Positions 8,955 to 18,227 are shown, numbered from the stretch's first letter. The stretch: DNA of 64,000 nt from Legionella_C dresdenensis (GCF_042649825.1 NZ_JBHSAB010000021.1:17153-81152); one strand, 5' to 3'. Numbers and translations are program-made. The notes: a model not told the origin generated them from the sequence alone.

Positions 8955-10235
8955 ATGACCGTTTCACCGCTAGAGCTTATGCGACATATTTATTCATTTT
9001 TTATGTATCTGTTAACTCCCTTCCTGTTGCTCAGATTATGGTGGAAAGGGCGAAAATTGCCGGGGTACCGGGCACGAATTGCCGAACGTTTTTGTCTGGA
9101 TGCCTTGCCTGAAGCCCGGTATGATATATGGGTGCACGCTGTTTCACTGGGGGAAGTCATTGCAGCGACGCCATTAATAAATCAACTATTAGCGAAAGAT
9201 TACACGATCCTGGTTACCACCATGACGCCTACCGGCGCTGAACGGGTAAAGAACCAGTATGGCGGGCGGGTAAGCCATCGCTATGTACCCTATGATCTGC
9301 CTGTTGTATTAACCCGTTTTTTTAAAGCTAACCAGATCAGAGTCGGTGTTATTGTTGAAACAGAGTTATGGCCGAACCTGATTGATAAAGCAAGTAAAGC
9401 GAGCATTCCGCTGCTTCTGGTTAACGCTCGTTTATCTGAACGGTCGTGCAAAGGTTATGAAAAAATCCGTTGGTTAATCAAGCCCGTTTTAAATCAGTTT
9501 CAAGGGATATTGGCGCAGGCTGCAGATGATGCAGAACGCTTTAGGCATCTGGGCGCGGAAAGCGCGCGGGTAACGGTTTTGGGTAATGTTAAATTTGATT
9601 TGGAAACCCGTAATATTGACAAACCGTTCTTTGAACAGATTAAGCAGGCCTGGGGAGACGAGCGCATGGCGGTCATCGCTGCCAGTACACACGATAATGA
9701 AGAGCAACAAATTCTTACTGGCTTCAGGCAGCTGCGTGCTGAGGTTCCGGATGCGGTATTATTAATTGCACCACGCCATCCTGAGCGTTTTCAGCTTGTT
9801 TATCAGCTTGCCTGTCAGATGGGGTTTAATACCGCTCTGCGCAGTCAGGCAGAAACAATTTCTACTGCCAGTGAAGTGATTGTTCTTGATTGCCTGGGAG
9901 AAATGTTGGGCTTTTATCATGTCAGTAATTATGCGTTTGTTGGCGGAAGTTTTGTTTCAGTAGGCGGGCATAATGTTCTTGAACCGATCGCCATGAATAC
10001 ACCCGTTTTCAGCGGACCGAATATCCATAATTTCAAAACCATCTGTCAGGATTTGCAACAGGCACAGGCAATAGAAATGGTTGCCAACGCAGAGGATTTA
10101 ATGCAGCGCATTATCAAATTGCGAAATGACAAGGAAGCCCGGGAGAAACTGGTGGCAAATGCCAGTCAGGTGCTTGATAGTAATAAAGGGGCGGTTGCAA
10201 GGTATATTGCCCGAATTGAAAGTGTTATAATGTAA
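8955..10235 (+). CDS. waaA: 3-deoxy-D-manno-octulosonic acid (Kdo) transferase
   Basis: WaaA (KdtA) adds Kdo from CMP-Kdo to lipid IVA at the cytoplasmic face of the inner membrane, building the inner core of LPS. The 426-aa length matches E. coli WaaA. The sequence has the N-terminal hydrophobic anchor (YSFFMYLLTPFLLLRL), the family segment IWVHAVSLGEV with the catalytic Glu near residue 63, LVTTMTPTGAERV, VETELWPNL, and the C-terminal nucleotide-binding region with GGSFVSVGGHNVLEP. Two starts are possible: ATG 8955 and ATG 8979 (nine residues shorter). It is monocistronic, followed by a repeat-derived terminator and convergent dksA. Confidence 0.95.
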   Translation: MTVSPLELMRHIYSFFMYLLTPFLLLRLWWKGRKLPGYRARIAERFCLDALPEARYDIWVHAVSLGEVIAATPLINQLLAKDYTILVTTMTPTGAERVKNQYGGRVSHRYVPYDLPVVLTRFFKANQIRVGVIVETELWPNLIDKASKASIPLLLVNARLSERSCKGYEKIRWLIKPVLNQFQGILAQAADDAERFRHLGAESARVTVLGNVKFDLETRNIDKPFFEQIKQAWGDERMAVIAASTHDNEEQQILTGFRQLRAEVPDAVLLIAPRHPERFQLVYQLACQMGFNTALRSQAETISTASEVIVLDCLGEMLGFYHVSNYAFVGGSFVSVGGHNVLEPIAMNTPVFSGPNIHNFKTICQDLQQAQAIEMVANAEDLMQRIIKLRNDKEAREKLVANASQVLDSNKGAVARYIARIESVIM

Positions 10236-10341
10236 TCCTTCGAGACGGAGCTGCGCTCCTCCTCAGGATGAACGGATTTGATTCGGTTTTGCAATATCGC
10301 GAGGAATGTTGGGCTGCACTTTGTTTAGCCCAACACTCAAT
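10236..10341. repeat. Repeat remnants and terminator hairpin between waaA and dksA
   Basis: The 106-bp convergent gap contains a short version of the CTTCGAGAC...CCTCAGG...GAACGG module (10239-10274), which recurs in full at 36590, 42780 and 54449. A hairpin TGTTGGGCT/AGCCCAACA follows at 10308-10335. The latter recurs after enhC (25702-25740) and in several other gaps and probably ends transcription from both sides. Confidence 0.75.
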
Positions 10342-10818
10342 TTAATTGCCTTGATTTTGCTTTTCTTTAATTTCAGACAAGGTTTTGCAGTCAATGCAAA
10401 GCGTAGCAGTAGGACGGGCTTCCAGGCGGCGTAAACCAATTTCAATTCCGCATGCTTCACAATAACCAAAATCGTCATCACGTAAACGCTCAAGCGCATC
10501 TTCGATTTTTTTAATCAGTTTGCGTTCGCGATCGCGGGTACGCAGTTCCAGGCTGAACTCTTCTTCCTGGCTGGCGCGATCATTCGGATCGGCAAAGTTG
10601 GCTGCTTCTTCTTTCATGTGTGACATGGTACGGTCAACTTCTTCCATTAAAGATTGGCGCCAGGCTAAAAGAATACTTTCAATGTGCGCTAATTGCTTCT
10701 CATTCATGTACTCTTCGTTTGCTGCTTCCTGATACGGAGCGATACCCATGCTGCCCACAGCGTCATTCTTAACGTTTTTTAATTTATCGTTTGTGGATTT
10801 AATTAATTGTTCTGGCAT
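10342..10818 (-). CDS. dksA: RNA polymerase-binding transcription factor DksA
   Basis: DksA binds the secondary channel of RNA polymerase and, with ppGpp, reprograms transcription in the stringent response. In Legionella it also feeds the switch to the transmissive phase. The 158-aa protein has the coiled-coil hairpin with tip residues Asp77 and Asp80 (FADPNDRA) and the four-cysteine zinc finger Cys120, Cys123, Cys141 and Cys144 (CEAC...CIDC). It is slightly longer at the N-terminus than E. coli DksA. A strong GGGAGG ribosome site precedes the ATG at 10818. It is convergent with waaA and lies downstream of hemA-prfA-prmC on the same strand, separated by 100 bp. Confidence 0.97.
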   Translation of the reverse strand: MPEQLIKSTNDKLKNVKNDAVGSMGIAPYQEAANEEYMNEKQLAHIESILLAWRQSLMEEVDRTMSHMKEEAANFADPNDRASQEEEFSLELRTRDRERKLIKKIEDALERLRDDDFGYCEACGIEIGLRRLEARPTATLCIDCKTLSEIKEKQNQGN

Positions 10819-10918
10819 AACTGCCTCCCATTATTTCAATCGCTACTAAAGTCGCGTCTTTTTATTAATATAATATGCAACGGGTAGTCTGTATATCAAA
10901 AAACAGAGATTGCTTCAA

Positions 10919-11764
10919 CTAATAATTGCTGCGGCCACCGCTTACCCGATCATTATTTTGCCAATCTTTCCAACTTGCTATATCAACGTAACCATATTCT
11001 TTAAGCATAGACGTAACAGAGAGTTTTTGTTGATAACCATGTTCTATTAATAATAGCCCGCCTTTAACAAGGCTAGCAAGACTATGTTCAATAATATGTC
11101 TGATATCGCTTAAACCATCGTTGCCGCTGATCAGCGCATGCGTTGGTTCAAAACGCACATCGCCAATTGTAAGGTGAGGATCGTTCGCAGCAATATAGGG
11201 CGGGTTTGAAACAATGGCATCGAAGGGCGCAGATATTTCAAGATTAGAAAACCAGTTCGAGCGGCAGAAGCGGATATTATTGATGCCAAGGAGCCTGGCA
11301 TTATCTTGTGCGGTTTGTAATGCGCTTTCACTGAGATCACAAGCAGTTATATCCCATTCGGGTCTTTCTTTAGCCAACGCCAGGGCAATCGCACCGCTGC
11401 CAGTACCCAGATCCAGAATTCTGGCGCCTGCATCCGGCGATACCATGGACAAAGTCAGTTCAACCAGCAATTCTGTTTCAGGTCTTGGAATCAAGGTTTC
11501 CTGATTAACCCGGAGCGGCAGCGACCAGAATTCGCGCGTACCGGTCAGATAGGCAATCGGCGTTCCCAGTGAGCGGCGCGCTACCAGGCTTTCAAACGTT
11601 TGTATCTGTTGGGTCGTTAGTTGATACTCAGGATAAGTATACAACCACGTTCGAGTTTTCAGCAGAATATGCGCCAGCAGGATTTCAGCATCTATCCTTG
11701 CGGTGTCGCTGTAGGGCTCCAGTTGTCTGGCGGCATGTTCCAGTGCGGATTTAATCTCAATCAT
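10919..11764 (-). CDS. prmC: Release factor glutamine methyltransferase PrmC
   Basis: PrmC (HemK) methylates the glutamine of the GGQ motif in release factors RF1 and RF2. From ATG 11764 the product is 281 aa. The N-terminal helical domain covers about residues 1-75. The SAM-binding motif I is ILDLGTGSGAIAL (116-128), and the catalytic NPPY is at 187-190. The frame is open 13 codons further up to 11803, but the ATG at 11764 overlaps the prfA stop by 8 bp, the usual coupling, and gives the usual N-terminus (MIEIKSALEHA). It sits directly after its substrate gene prfA. Confidence 0.95.
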   Translation of the reverse strand: MIEIKSALEHAARQLEPYSDTARIDAEILLAHILLKTRTWLYTYPEYQLTTQQIQTFESLVARRSLGTPIAYLTGTREFWSLPLRVNQETLIPRPETELLVELTLSMVSPDAGARILDLGTGSGAIALALAKERPEWDITACDLSESALQTAQDNARLLGINNIRFCRSNWFSNLEISAPFDAIVSNPPYIAANDPHLTIGDVRFEPTHALISGNDGLSDIRHIIEHSLASLVKGGLLLIEHGYQQKLSVTSMLKEYGYVDIASWKDWQNNDRVSGGRSNY

Positions 11765-12845
11765 GTTTGCCCAGTTCAGCAAGCAATTCAGCATGATACT
11801 CACGCTTTAATGCGTCTACCACCGGTGATAAATCGCCGGCAATAATATCAGTCAGTTGATAGAGAGTCAGATTAATCCGGTGATCAGTTAATCGGCCTTG
11901 CGGAAAATTATAGGTACGAATTCGCTCGGAACGATCGCCTGAGCCGACCAGCGATTTTCGGGTCTGCGCCTGTTGCTGGCGTTGTTTGCTCTGCTCAGCA
12001 TCCAGCAGACGGGTTTTTAATAAAGCCATGGCCTTTGCCCGGTTCTTATGCTGGGAACGCTCGTCCTGACATTCAACTACTACACCGGTTGGGATATGCG
12101 TGATGCGGATGGCTGAGTCGGTTTTGTTAACGTGCTGTCCACCGGCGCCCGAAGAGCGGTAAGTATCAATGCGCAGCTCGTCGCTATTGATTTCGATGTC
12201 ATCAATTTCATCAACTTCAGGCATGATTGCAACGGTACAGGCAGAGGTATGTACCCGGCCTTGCGATTCCGTTTCCGGCACACGCTGAACGCGGTGAGCG
12301 CCTGATTCAAATTTTAATTGGGAATAAACATCACTGCCGCTGATGCGCGCAATAATTTCTTTATAACCGCCATGTTCACCATGGCTGGCGCTGATAACTT
12401 CTACCTGCCAGCCTTTCTGTTCAGCATAACGGCTGTACATACGGTATAAATCGCCGGCAAAAATTGCCGCCTCATCACCACCGGTACCGGCGCGGACTTC
12501 CAGATAAATATTACGGGAATCGTCCGGATCTTTGGGAATGAGATGCCATTGCAATTGTTCATCCAGTTCATCAACTGACGTTCTGGCCGCATCAATTTCT
12601 TCTTTAGCCATTGCAACCAGATCTTTATCATCACTGGCTATCAGCTCTTCCAGGGAGGCGACATTGTTTTTTGCCTGAAGATATTGATCATAACATTGGG
12701 CAACTGGCTCAAGCTGGGCATATTCTTTCGACAGATTTTTGAATTGATTCTGATCGGCGATAACAGACGCTTCGGACAATAGACGTCCTACTTCCTGAAA
12801 GCGCCCAAGCATCTGCTCAAGTTTTAATTCGAGAGATTGTTTCAT
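11757..12845 (-). CDS. prfA: Peptide chain release factor 1
   Basis: RF1 ends translation at UAA and UAG codons. The 362-aa protein has the codon-recognition tripeptide region RVPETESQGR with P-E-T at residues 190-192 and the GGQ motif at 235-237 (GAGGQHVNKTDSA), which enters the peptidyl-transferase centre and is the methylation target of PrmC. Its ATG overlaps the hemA stop by 4 bp (12842-12845), so the hemA-prfA-prmC order and coupling are as in many gammaproteobacteria. Confidence 0.97.
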   Translation of the reverse strand: MKQSLELKLEQMLGRFQEVGRLLSEASVIADQNQFKNLSKEYAQLEPVAQCYDQYLQAKNNVASLEELIASDDKDLVAMAKEEIDAARTSVDELDEQLQWHLIPKDPDDSRNIYLEVRAGTGGDEAAIFAGDLYRMYSRYAEQKGWQVEVISASHGEHGGYKEIIARISGSDVYSQLKFESGAHRVQRVPETESQGRVHTSACTVAIMPEVDEIDDIEINSDELRIDTYRSSGAGGQHVNKTDSAIRITHIPTGVVVECQDERSQHKNRAKAMALLKTRLLDAEQSKQRQQQAQTRKSLVGSGDRSERIRTYNFPQGRLTDHRINLTLYQLTDIIAGDLSPVVDALKREYHAELLAELGKHD

Positions 12846-14104
12846 AGAGGCATTGTCTCATCGGTATTTTGAAAAAGATAACGGGCGAGATCGAGTAACT
12901 CCTCTCGGCCATCCCAGGCTATCTGCTTAAAGCCTACAGTGGGTATATGGGTTAATTTATTAACCAGGCGCTCGCATAGTTCGCGTAATACCTGCTTCTC
13001 ACAGATACCGGCAGACAGTTTTTGCTGGGCGCGTTCCAGTTCCAGTTCGGCCAGGTTTTGCATACGATCGCGGTAATCACAAATAATATCTTTAGCGCGC
13101 AGTGAACGGTGCCAGCGGATATAATTATCCAGCTCGCTGTTAATCAGTTGTTCGGCTTGCAGAGCTGCTGTCCGGCGCTCATCCATCCCCTGGGTAATCA
13201 GGTTTTGCAAGTCGTCGATATTATACAGCCTGACATTGTCGAGCTCTTTAACATCAGGTTCAATATCACGCGGTACTGCCAGATCAAGGAAAAACATCGG
13301 TGCGTTTTCCCGTTGGCCCATTGCATGTTCTACCAGGCTTTTATCAATAAAAGGTAACGGGCAGGCGGTAGCTGAAATTACCACGTCAACCTGAGACAGG
13401 TATTGCGGTATATCGCCAATTGAAAGTGCCTTACCGTCAAACACTGCTGCAAGCTGCATGGCATTTTCACGGGTTCTGCTTGCCACATTAAATTGGCGGA
13501 CACCTTGTTTGTGGAGATATTTGGCAACTAACGTGGCCGTTTCTCCTGAGCCAATCAGGAAAACCCGCAATGAGCCGGTATCCTTGAAATACTGGCTAAT
13601 CAACTGCACGGCGGCATAAGCGACAGATACCGGATTGTTACCGATACCGCTTAAGGTACGCACTCGTTTGCTGGCGCTGAAAACGTATTCAAATACTGAA
13701 CGCAGATTGTGTTTGACTGTGCCCGCCTGACAGGCATGCTGATAAGCCTGTTTCATTTGGCCGAAAATTTGCGGTTCGCCAAGCATCATTGAATCAAGAC
13801 CGCTGGCTACACGTAAGGTATGGCGCACCCCCTGCGAGCCTTGATGCACATAAAAGTAGGGTAAAATTGAATCCGGGGCAAGCTGGTGCTCATGCGCAAG
13901 TCTGGTAAGCAGCAATTCCACGTCATCGGTATCGCAATAGACTTCGGTTCTGTTACAGGTAGAGAGAATCATTGCCTCATCGATGGTAGTATAATCCACC
14001 AGATTACGAAGCACTTGATCATTTACTCCGGGCGTGAAAGCTAATTTTTCACGCACCTCAAGCGGAGCTGTTTTATGATTAAGCCCACAGGCAACAAACA
14101 CCAT
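12842..14104 (-). CDS. hemA: Glutamyl-tRNA reductase
   Basis: HemA reduces glutamyl-tRNA(Glu) to glutamate-1-semialdehyde with NADPH, the first committed step of C5 haem synthesis. The 420-aa protein has the catalytic Cys50 in ILSTCNRTEVY, the NADPH-binding motif FLIGSGETATLVAKYL in the middle, and the C-terminal helical dimerisation domain. It is the first gene of the hemA-prfA-prmC operon. The 164-bp gap upstream separates it from a divergent methyltransferase and must contain both promoters. ATG at 14104. Confidence 0.97.
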   Translation of the reverse strand: MVFVACGLNHKTAPLEVREKLAFTPGVNDQVLRNLVDYTTIDEAMILSTCNRTEVYCDTDDVELLLTRLAHEHQLAPDSILPYFYVHQGSQGVRHTLRVASGLDSMMLGEPQIFGQMKQAYQHACQAGTVKHNLRSVFEYVFSASKRVRTLSGIGNNPVSVAYAAVQLISQYFKDTGSLRVFLIGSGETATLVAKYLHKQGVRQFNVASRTRENAMQLAAVFDGKALSIGDIPQYLSQVDVVISATACPLPFIDKSLVEHAMGQRENAPMFFLDLAVPRDIEPDVKELDNVRLYNIDDLQNLITQGMDERRTAALQAEQLINSELDNYIRWHRSLRAKDIICDYRDRMQNLAELELERAQQKLSAGICEKQVLRELCERLVNKLTHIPTVGFKQIAWDGREELLDLARYLFQNTDETMPL

Positions 14105-14268
14105 AGATATTTAGCATTGCAGAATAATTAGCGGATTGTAAACGATCCGGTAGCTGCTCGTAAAGGAGAACCTGTGCAGGGTTTGACTTCGTGATGCCGC
14201 TGGCTTTGCTTTCAGCAGTAATTACTGCCAATATAGATTTCCGGGATTTTATAAGATAAGGAAAGCAG

Positions 14269-15042
14269 ATGACAAACCTGACTTGGCCTGCTGATGATTA
14301 TGCGATAGGTTCGTATATCCAGGCGACTGTAGCGGATAATTATTTATCCCGTTTGCAATTAAAACCAACGCACAGAGTATTGGATGTGGGCTGTGGTAAC
14401 GGGGCATATAGCCGTAAAATTTTAAGCCGGATTCCCCAGGGCTCTTTAGTCGGATTAGATGCCTCGCCCCACATGCTCAAACTTGCCCGGGAAACCCTGG
14501 TTGATTATCCCAATGTACAATTTCATTGCGGTGATATGGCTGCTATGGCATTTAATAATGAATTTGATTATGTGGTTTCATTCTGGTGCCTGCAATGGTC
14601 AGCAGATATTATGGCCTCATTCAGGCATATTCATCAGGCGTTAAAAGATTCAGCGAAAGTTTTTGCCTTGTTTCCAACGGGTGATGATCCATTAATGACC
14701 ATGTATGAGGCTGTCAGAAATTCTGGCCGGTTTTCAAGTCTTGACCAGTTTAAATTGCCAATCAACTATGCCCAGTTCGTCAATCTGGAACAAAAGCTTG
14801 CCGAATTTGCTTTCAAGTCGCTTAAAGTAGAGCGTTGTCAGCAATTGCTGGAATTGCCGAGTCTGGATATCTACAGTAAATTTGTTAACGGAATTCCATT
14901 CTATGACAAGCAGATTTCGGCTCAGGAAATTAAAAAAATTAATCAGGCAATGGCGGATGCGTTTGAAGTGTATTGCCATGAACATTACAACGGTAAGTAT
15001 TTGTTCGAATTTTCTATTTATTTGGTAACTGCTGAAAAATAG
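14269..15042 (+). CDS. Class I SAM-dependent methyltransferase
   Basis: The 257-aa protein has a Rossmann methyltransferase core: motif I VLDVGCGNGAYSRKI at residues 37-51, the acidic strand end GLDAS at 62-66, and the CGDMAAM segment near 86-92 that contacts the adenine. The overall plan resembles BioC or trans-aconitate methyltransferase-like enzymes, but the substrate cannot be read from the sequence and no biotin gene is nearby. A ribosome site (AAGGAAAG) precedes ATG 14269. It may be co-directional with the small protein at 15125 but is separated by 82 bp. Confidence 0.85.
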   Translation: MTNLTWPADDYAIGSYIQATVADNYLSRLQLKPTHRVLDVGCGNGAYSRKILSRIPQGSLVGLDASPHMLKLARETLVDYPNVQFHCGDMAAMAFNNEFDYVVSFWCLQWSADIMASFRHIHQALKDSAKVFALFPTGDDPLMTMYEAVRNSGRFSSLDQFKLPINYAQFVNLEQKLAEFAFKSLKVERCQQLLELPSLDIYSKFVNGIPFYDKQISAQEIKKINQAMADAFEVYCHEHYNGKYLFEFSIYLVTAEK

Positions 15043-15124
15043 TACGAAATTTCAGCTCCATAATGCTCAAGTATTGCCTAGTTTGGCCGCTAATTAGGAT
15101 AAGACTCGCAGAGGGGGGCTGAAA

Positions 15125-15403
15125 ATGGACATTATCTTTCAAGGTAAGCATGATAGCGAAGAAGCCGCAGAGAGTTTATTAAGCGTACTCAGGCTATTTA
15201 AAGACCAGTATCAGATAAGCCAGTTCCGTGAAATGCACTTGACGGTCACGCTGGTTGATAACAATGGCGATGATGTTGAACTGGTTGATAGCGATACGGC
15301 CCAGATTTATCGGGTTTTTGAAGTATATCGTCACGGCCATGAATTATCTGCTGGACGAAAACCCCGTCCCATGTTGCAATTAGTGGTTGATAATACTCGC
15401 TAA
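15125..15403 (+). CDS. Conserved-looking small protein of unknown function
   Basis: A 92-aa acidic protein beginning MDIIFQGKHDSEE. It has a strong purine-rich ribosome site (AGAGGGGGGCTG) just before ATG 15125 and ends 11 bp before the M50 protease gene, so the two are almost certainly co-transcribed. There is no signal peptide, membrane segment or metal motif. The pattern of alternating strands and helices suggests a compact alpha/beta fold. I do not recognise a named family. Confidence 0.75.
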   Translation: MDIIFQGKHDSEEAAESLLSVLRLFKDQYQISQFREMHLTVTLVDNNGDDVELVDSDTAQIYRVFEVYRHGHELSAGRKPRPMLQLVVDNTR

Positions 15404-15414
15404 TTGGAGAGAGG

Positions 15415-16464
15415 ATGCTGTCGGGTTTTTTTGCCTTTGTTTTAATGATGATATTGGTGATTGGTCTGCATGAGGCCGGTCATGCGATTGCGGCTTATCT
15501 TGCTGGGGTAAAGATTCAGCGTATATCAATTGGTTTTGGCAAACCGGTTATGTCATGGTTTGATAAACAACAGCGCGAATGGGTGTGGGCTGTCTGGCCG
15601 CTGGGCGGCTATGTCAGGCTGCTTAATTCCCGTATTCAGAAAGTCAGGCCGGATGAATTGCCTTTTTGTTTTGATAAACAGCCTGTCAGTGTACGGTGCC
15701 TGATTCTGGTATCCGGTGCCCTGATGAATTTTTTTATTGCCTGGATAGCGCTGACGATCTATTTCATGGCCGGACACACGCAACAGGCTCCTGTTATTTC
15801 CAGAATTGTTCCTGGCACTATTGCTGCACACGCTGGTTTAACCGACAATGACCGCATCCTGGCAGTAGCTGGTGTGCCGGTCAATTCCTGGCAGGAAACT
15901 GCCATGCAATTTATCCAGGTCTGGGGAAAGGATAAAGTAGCGCTTACTGTAGCCGGGGAGGGGGCAACGCGTCATCTAACCCTTGATTTAAATGCTCCTC
16001 TTGCCCAGAAAAAAAAGAATTTCTTAGCAATCCTGGGAATTGAGCCGAGTGATGCCAGGGAATTGATGGCAGGGGAATCTTTGCCTGCGGCATTAAGCCA
16101 TGCCTGGTACAAGCAGGTTCAACTGATTAAATTTTTCCTGATCTCAATCAAGCAGTTGGTATTTGGCGTCATCCCTTTTTCCTATTTAATAGGCCCGCTT
16201 GGTTTATTGACCGCCTCGGTGAACTCTTTTTTGTTGGGTATCGCGGCATTTATGTATTTTATCGCTTGTCTGAGTATTTCGGTGGGGTTGGTTAACCTGC
16301 TGCCGATTCCGGGTCTTGATGGCGGTTCGATACTGTTGGCAATGATTGAAAAAGTTCGTAATAAACCTGTGTCGGTTGCATTGGAGGTTCTGTTGTATCG
16401 GTTGTCTTTTATCTTTTTTTGCGTTTTTCTTATTCAGTTAGTTTTAAATGACTTAATAAGATGA
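15415..16464 (+). CDS. Short RseP-like site-2 metalloprotease (M50)
   Basis: An inner-membrane zinc protease. The HExxH motif is HEAGH at residues 19-23 in the first membrane helix, followed by the family segment PLGGYVRLL (about 61-69), a single PDZ-like domain (about 120-200, RIVPGTIAAHAGL and DRILAVAGVPV) and the C-terminal helix with NLLPIPGLDGGSIL, which supplies the third zinc ligand. At 349 aa it is about 100 residues shorter than E. coli RseP and appears to have one PDZ domain instead of two. It is not beside the usual dxr-bamA genes. It may be a second M50 protease rather than the sigma-E RseP itself. Start ATG 15415 with ribosome site TTGGAGAGAGG. Confidence 0.88.
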   Translation: MLSGFFAFVLMMILVIGLHEAGHAIAAYLAGVKIQRISIGFGKPVMSWFDKQQREWVWAVWPLGGYVRLLNSRIQKVRPDELPFCFDKQPVSVRCLILVSGALMNFFIAWIALTIYFMAGHTQQAPVISRIVPGTIAAHAGLTDNDRILAVAGVPVNSWQETAMQFIQVWGKDKVALTVAGEGATRHLTLDLNAPLAQKKKNFLAILGIEPSDARELMAGESLPAALSHAWYKQVQLIKFFLISIKQLVFGVIPFSYLIGPLGLLTASVNSFLLGIAAFMYFIACLSISVGLVNLLPIPGLDGGSILLAMIEKVRNKPVSVALEVLLYRLSFIFFCVFLIQLVLNDLIR

Positions 16465-16553
16465 TATATCAGAGGACTTGCAGACAAAAAGTCGCAAACC
16501 ACTAATGATACGTATAATATTAAATTAAGAACAGCAAGATATTGGGAGTAATT

Positions 16554-17372
16554 ATGGAATTTGTCAGCCGTTATGTTTCTCATCAACCAGATAAAAGTGG
16601 CTTGATCAATTATTCCAGTGAAGAGCATCACATCTGGCAACAGTTATATGATCGGCAAATGGCAGTGTTGCCAGGCAGGGCATGTGAGCAGTATATGAAA
16701 GGTTTGCAATGCCTTAACCTTGAGGCGAGCCATATTCCGCAACTTCCGGATATCAGTGAAAAGCTCAAGGTACTGACTGGCTGGCAGGTTGAGCCGGTGG
16801 CTGCGTTAATTTCAGCGCGTGCTTTTTTTGAGCTATTGGCCAATAAACGTTTTCCTGCCGCAACTTTTATCCGCTGCCAGGAAGAACTGAATTATGTAAA
16901 AGAGCCTGATATTTTCCATGAGATATTTGGCCATTGCCCGATGTTGACTGATCCGGTTTATGCGGATTTTATCCATCAATATGCCAGCAAGGTTTTAACT
17001 TTTCCGGAAAATCAATGGCCATTGTTGCAGCGGTTATTCTGGTTTACAGTAGAATTCGGTTTAATCAAAAATGAAGATGGCCTGCGCGCTTATGGCGGCG
17101 GTATTTTGTCTTCGATCAGTGAAACCGCATACAGTGTGGAAAGCGATATCCCGATGCGGGTTCTGTTTGATCCAGTTACTGCTTTCCGTACGCCTTACCG
17201 GATTGACATGTTGCAACAGATTTATTTTGTAATTGATGATTATCAGCAACTTTATGATTTTGTAAACAAGGATATCAATGCTCTGATTGCACGCGCCCGT
17301 GAGCTGGGTGAATTTCCACCGATGTTTCCGGTAGATGCCAATAATCCCAGCATTCATATTCTTGCCTGTTGA
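16554..17372 (+). CDS. phhA: Phenylalanine-4-hydroxylase
   Basis: PhhA is a pterin- and non-haem-iron-dependent enzyme that converts phenylalanine to tyrosine. In Legionella it supports tyrosine supply and pyomelanin formation. From ATG 16554 the product is 272 aa, normal for bacterial enzymes without a regulatory domain. The iron ligands are His122 and His127 (DIFHEIFGHCP) and Glu167 (FTVEFGL). An in-frame TTG lies at 16542, but GGGAGT at 16544-16549 is a well-placed ribosome site for the ATG. No pterin dehydratase gene is adjacent. The letA gene follows after 159 bp. Confidence 0.96.
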   Translation: MEFVSRYVSHQPDKSGLINYSSEEHHIWQQLYDRQMAVLPGRACEQYMKGLQCLNLEASHIPQLPDISEKLKVLTGWQVEPVAALISARAFFELLANKRFPAATFIRCQEELNYVKEPDIFHEIFGHCPMLTDPVYADFIHQYASKVLTFPENQWPLLQRLFWFTVEFGLIKNEDGLRAYGGGILSSISETAYSVESDIPMRVLFDPVTAFRTPYRIDMLQQIYFVIDDYQQLYDFVNKDINALIARARELGEFPPMFPVDANNPSIHILAC

Positions 17373-17505
17373 CGGTTTGAGATATGCGCTTACAGGATAG
17401 TTAAGTTAAGCCGACACAAAAGTGATTTACGGCAGATAGCGATTTTGCTAATCTGATTGTAATGAGCGGTTAGTCTTGTTAATATCCGTATACCTTTTGT
17501 GTTCA

Positions 17506-17535
17506 TTGACATATAGTCAAGGAGCATTCAGTTGA
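17506..17535 (+). promoter_or_regulatory. letA translation start region: small palindrome, GGAG site, TTG start
   Basis: TTGAC-ATATA-GTCAA (17506-17520) is a perfect 5-bp palindrome that abuts the ribosome site GGAG (17521-17524). The start codon is TTG at 17532. A rare start codon with a hairpin touching the Shine-Dalgarno sequence suggests low or regulated translation of letA. This is inference from layout. Confidence 0.45.
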
Positions 17536-18191
17536 TTAAAGTACTCATTGTTGACGACCATGCCTTGGTTCGGATGGGTATTCGACGACTTTTAGACGAT
17601 TTACCGGACATGGATGTTGTAGCGGATGCTGAGAGTGGAGAGCAGGCTTTGTCATTGGTAAAATCTCACAAGCCTGATGTCGTACTGCTCGATATGAAAA
17701 TGCCAGGTATTGATGGCTGGGAAGTAACCAGACGATTAAAAAAGTCGAATCCCAACGTTAAAGTTATTGCTGTGACAGCGATGTGCACTGAGCCATTGCC
17801 TTCAAGAGTTCTTCAGCTTGGCGCGATGGGGTATATTACCAAAGAATCAGGCGCGGAAGAGATGGCTGCGGCAATACGCCGTGTTGCCAAAGGCGAGCGT
17901 TATTTAAGTGCCGAAATTGCTCAGAAAATGGCGATCAGTAGTCTTGAAGAGGTTAAAGACTCACCGTTTGACATATTGTTCGAACGCGAAATGCAAGTCA
18001 TGTTTATGATAACAAGCGGTATGACGGTTCAGGATATTGCCGACAGGCTGTTTTTAAGCACGAAAACAATTAATGGTTATCGCTACCGTATCTTTGAGAA
18101 ACTAGATATCAAAAACGATGTCGAATTAACCTTCCTGGCCTTAAAGCATCGCGTTATAGAGCGTCCTAACGACGAACAAACAGATAATTAA
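17532..18191 (+). CDS. letA: LetA/GacA/UvrY-family response regulator
   Basis: A FixJ/NarL-type regulator of 219 aa. The receiver domain has Asp8, Asp9 and phosphoacceptor Asp54 (VVLLDMKMPG), and the C-terminal LuxR-type helix-turn-helix covers about residues 150-210 (GMTVQDIADRLFLSTKTINGYR). In Legionella LetA with LetS activates the RsmY/RsmZ small RNAs, which sequester CsrA and switch cells to the transmissive phase. The uvrC gene follows immediately, as with uvrY-uvrC in E. coli, which supports the assignment. A LetS-type kinase is at 38429-41167. The start is TTG 17532; no ATG alternative preserves the receiver N-terminus. Confidence 0.93.
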   Translation: MIKVLIVDDHALVRMGIRRLLDDLPDMDVVADAESGEQALSLVKSHKPDVVLLDMKMPGIDGWEVTRRLKKSNPNVKVIAVTAMCTEPLPSRVLQLGAMGYITKESGAEEMAAAIRRVAKGERYLSAEIAQKMAISSLEEVKDSPFDILFEREMQVMFMITSGMTVQDIADRLFLSTKTINGYRYRIFEKLDIKNDVELTFLALKHRVIERPNDEQTDN

Positions 18192-18227
18192 CCTGCCATC
18201 CCCGCGAAGGCGGGGAGCCATTGATTT
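18192..18227. repeat. Short CCCCGC palindrome between letA and uvrC
   Basis: The 36-bp gap contains CCATCCCCGCGAAGGCGGGGA, a CCCCGC/GCGGGG hairpin of a kind widespread in gammaproteobacterial intergenic DNA. It might lower uvrC expression relative to letA. There is no T-tract after it. Confidence 0.6.

Noticed and set aside
15038..15058. ACGAAATTTCAG as a possible LetA/GacA binding box
   Set aside because: Only the AAATTTC core matches; the outer bases of the TNAG...CTNA box are absent and no small RNA structure follows.
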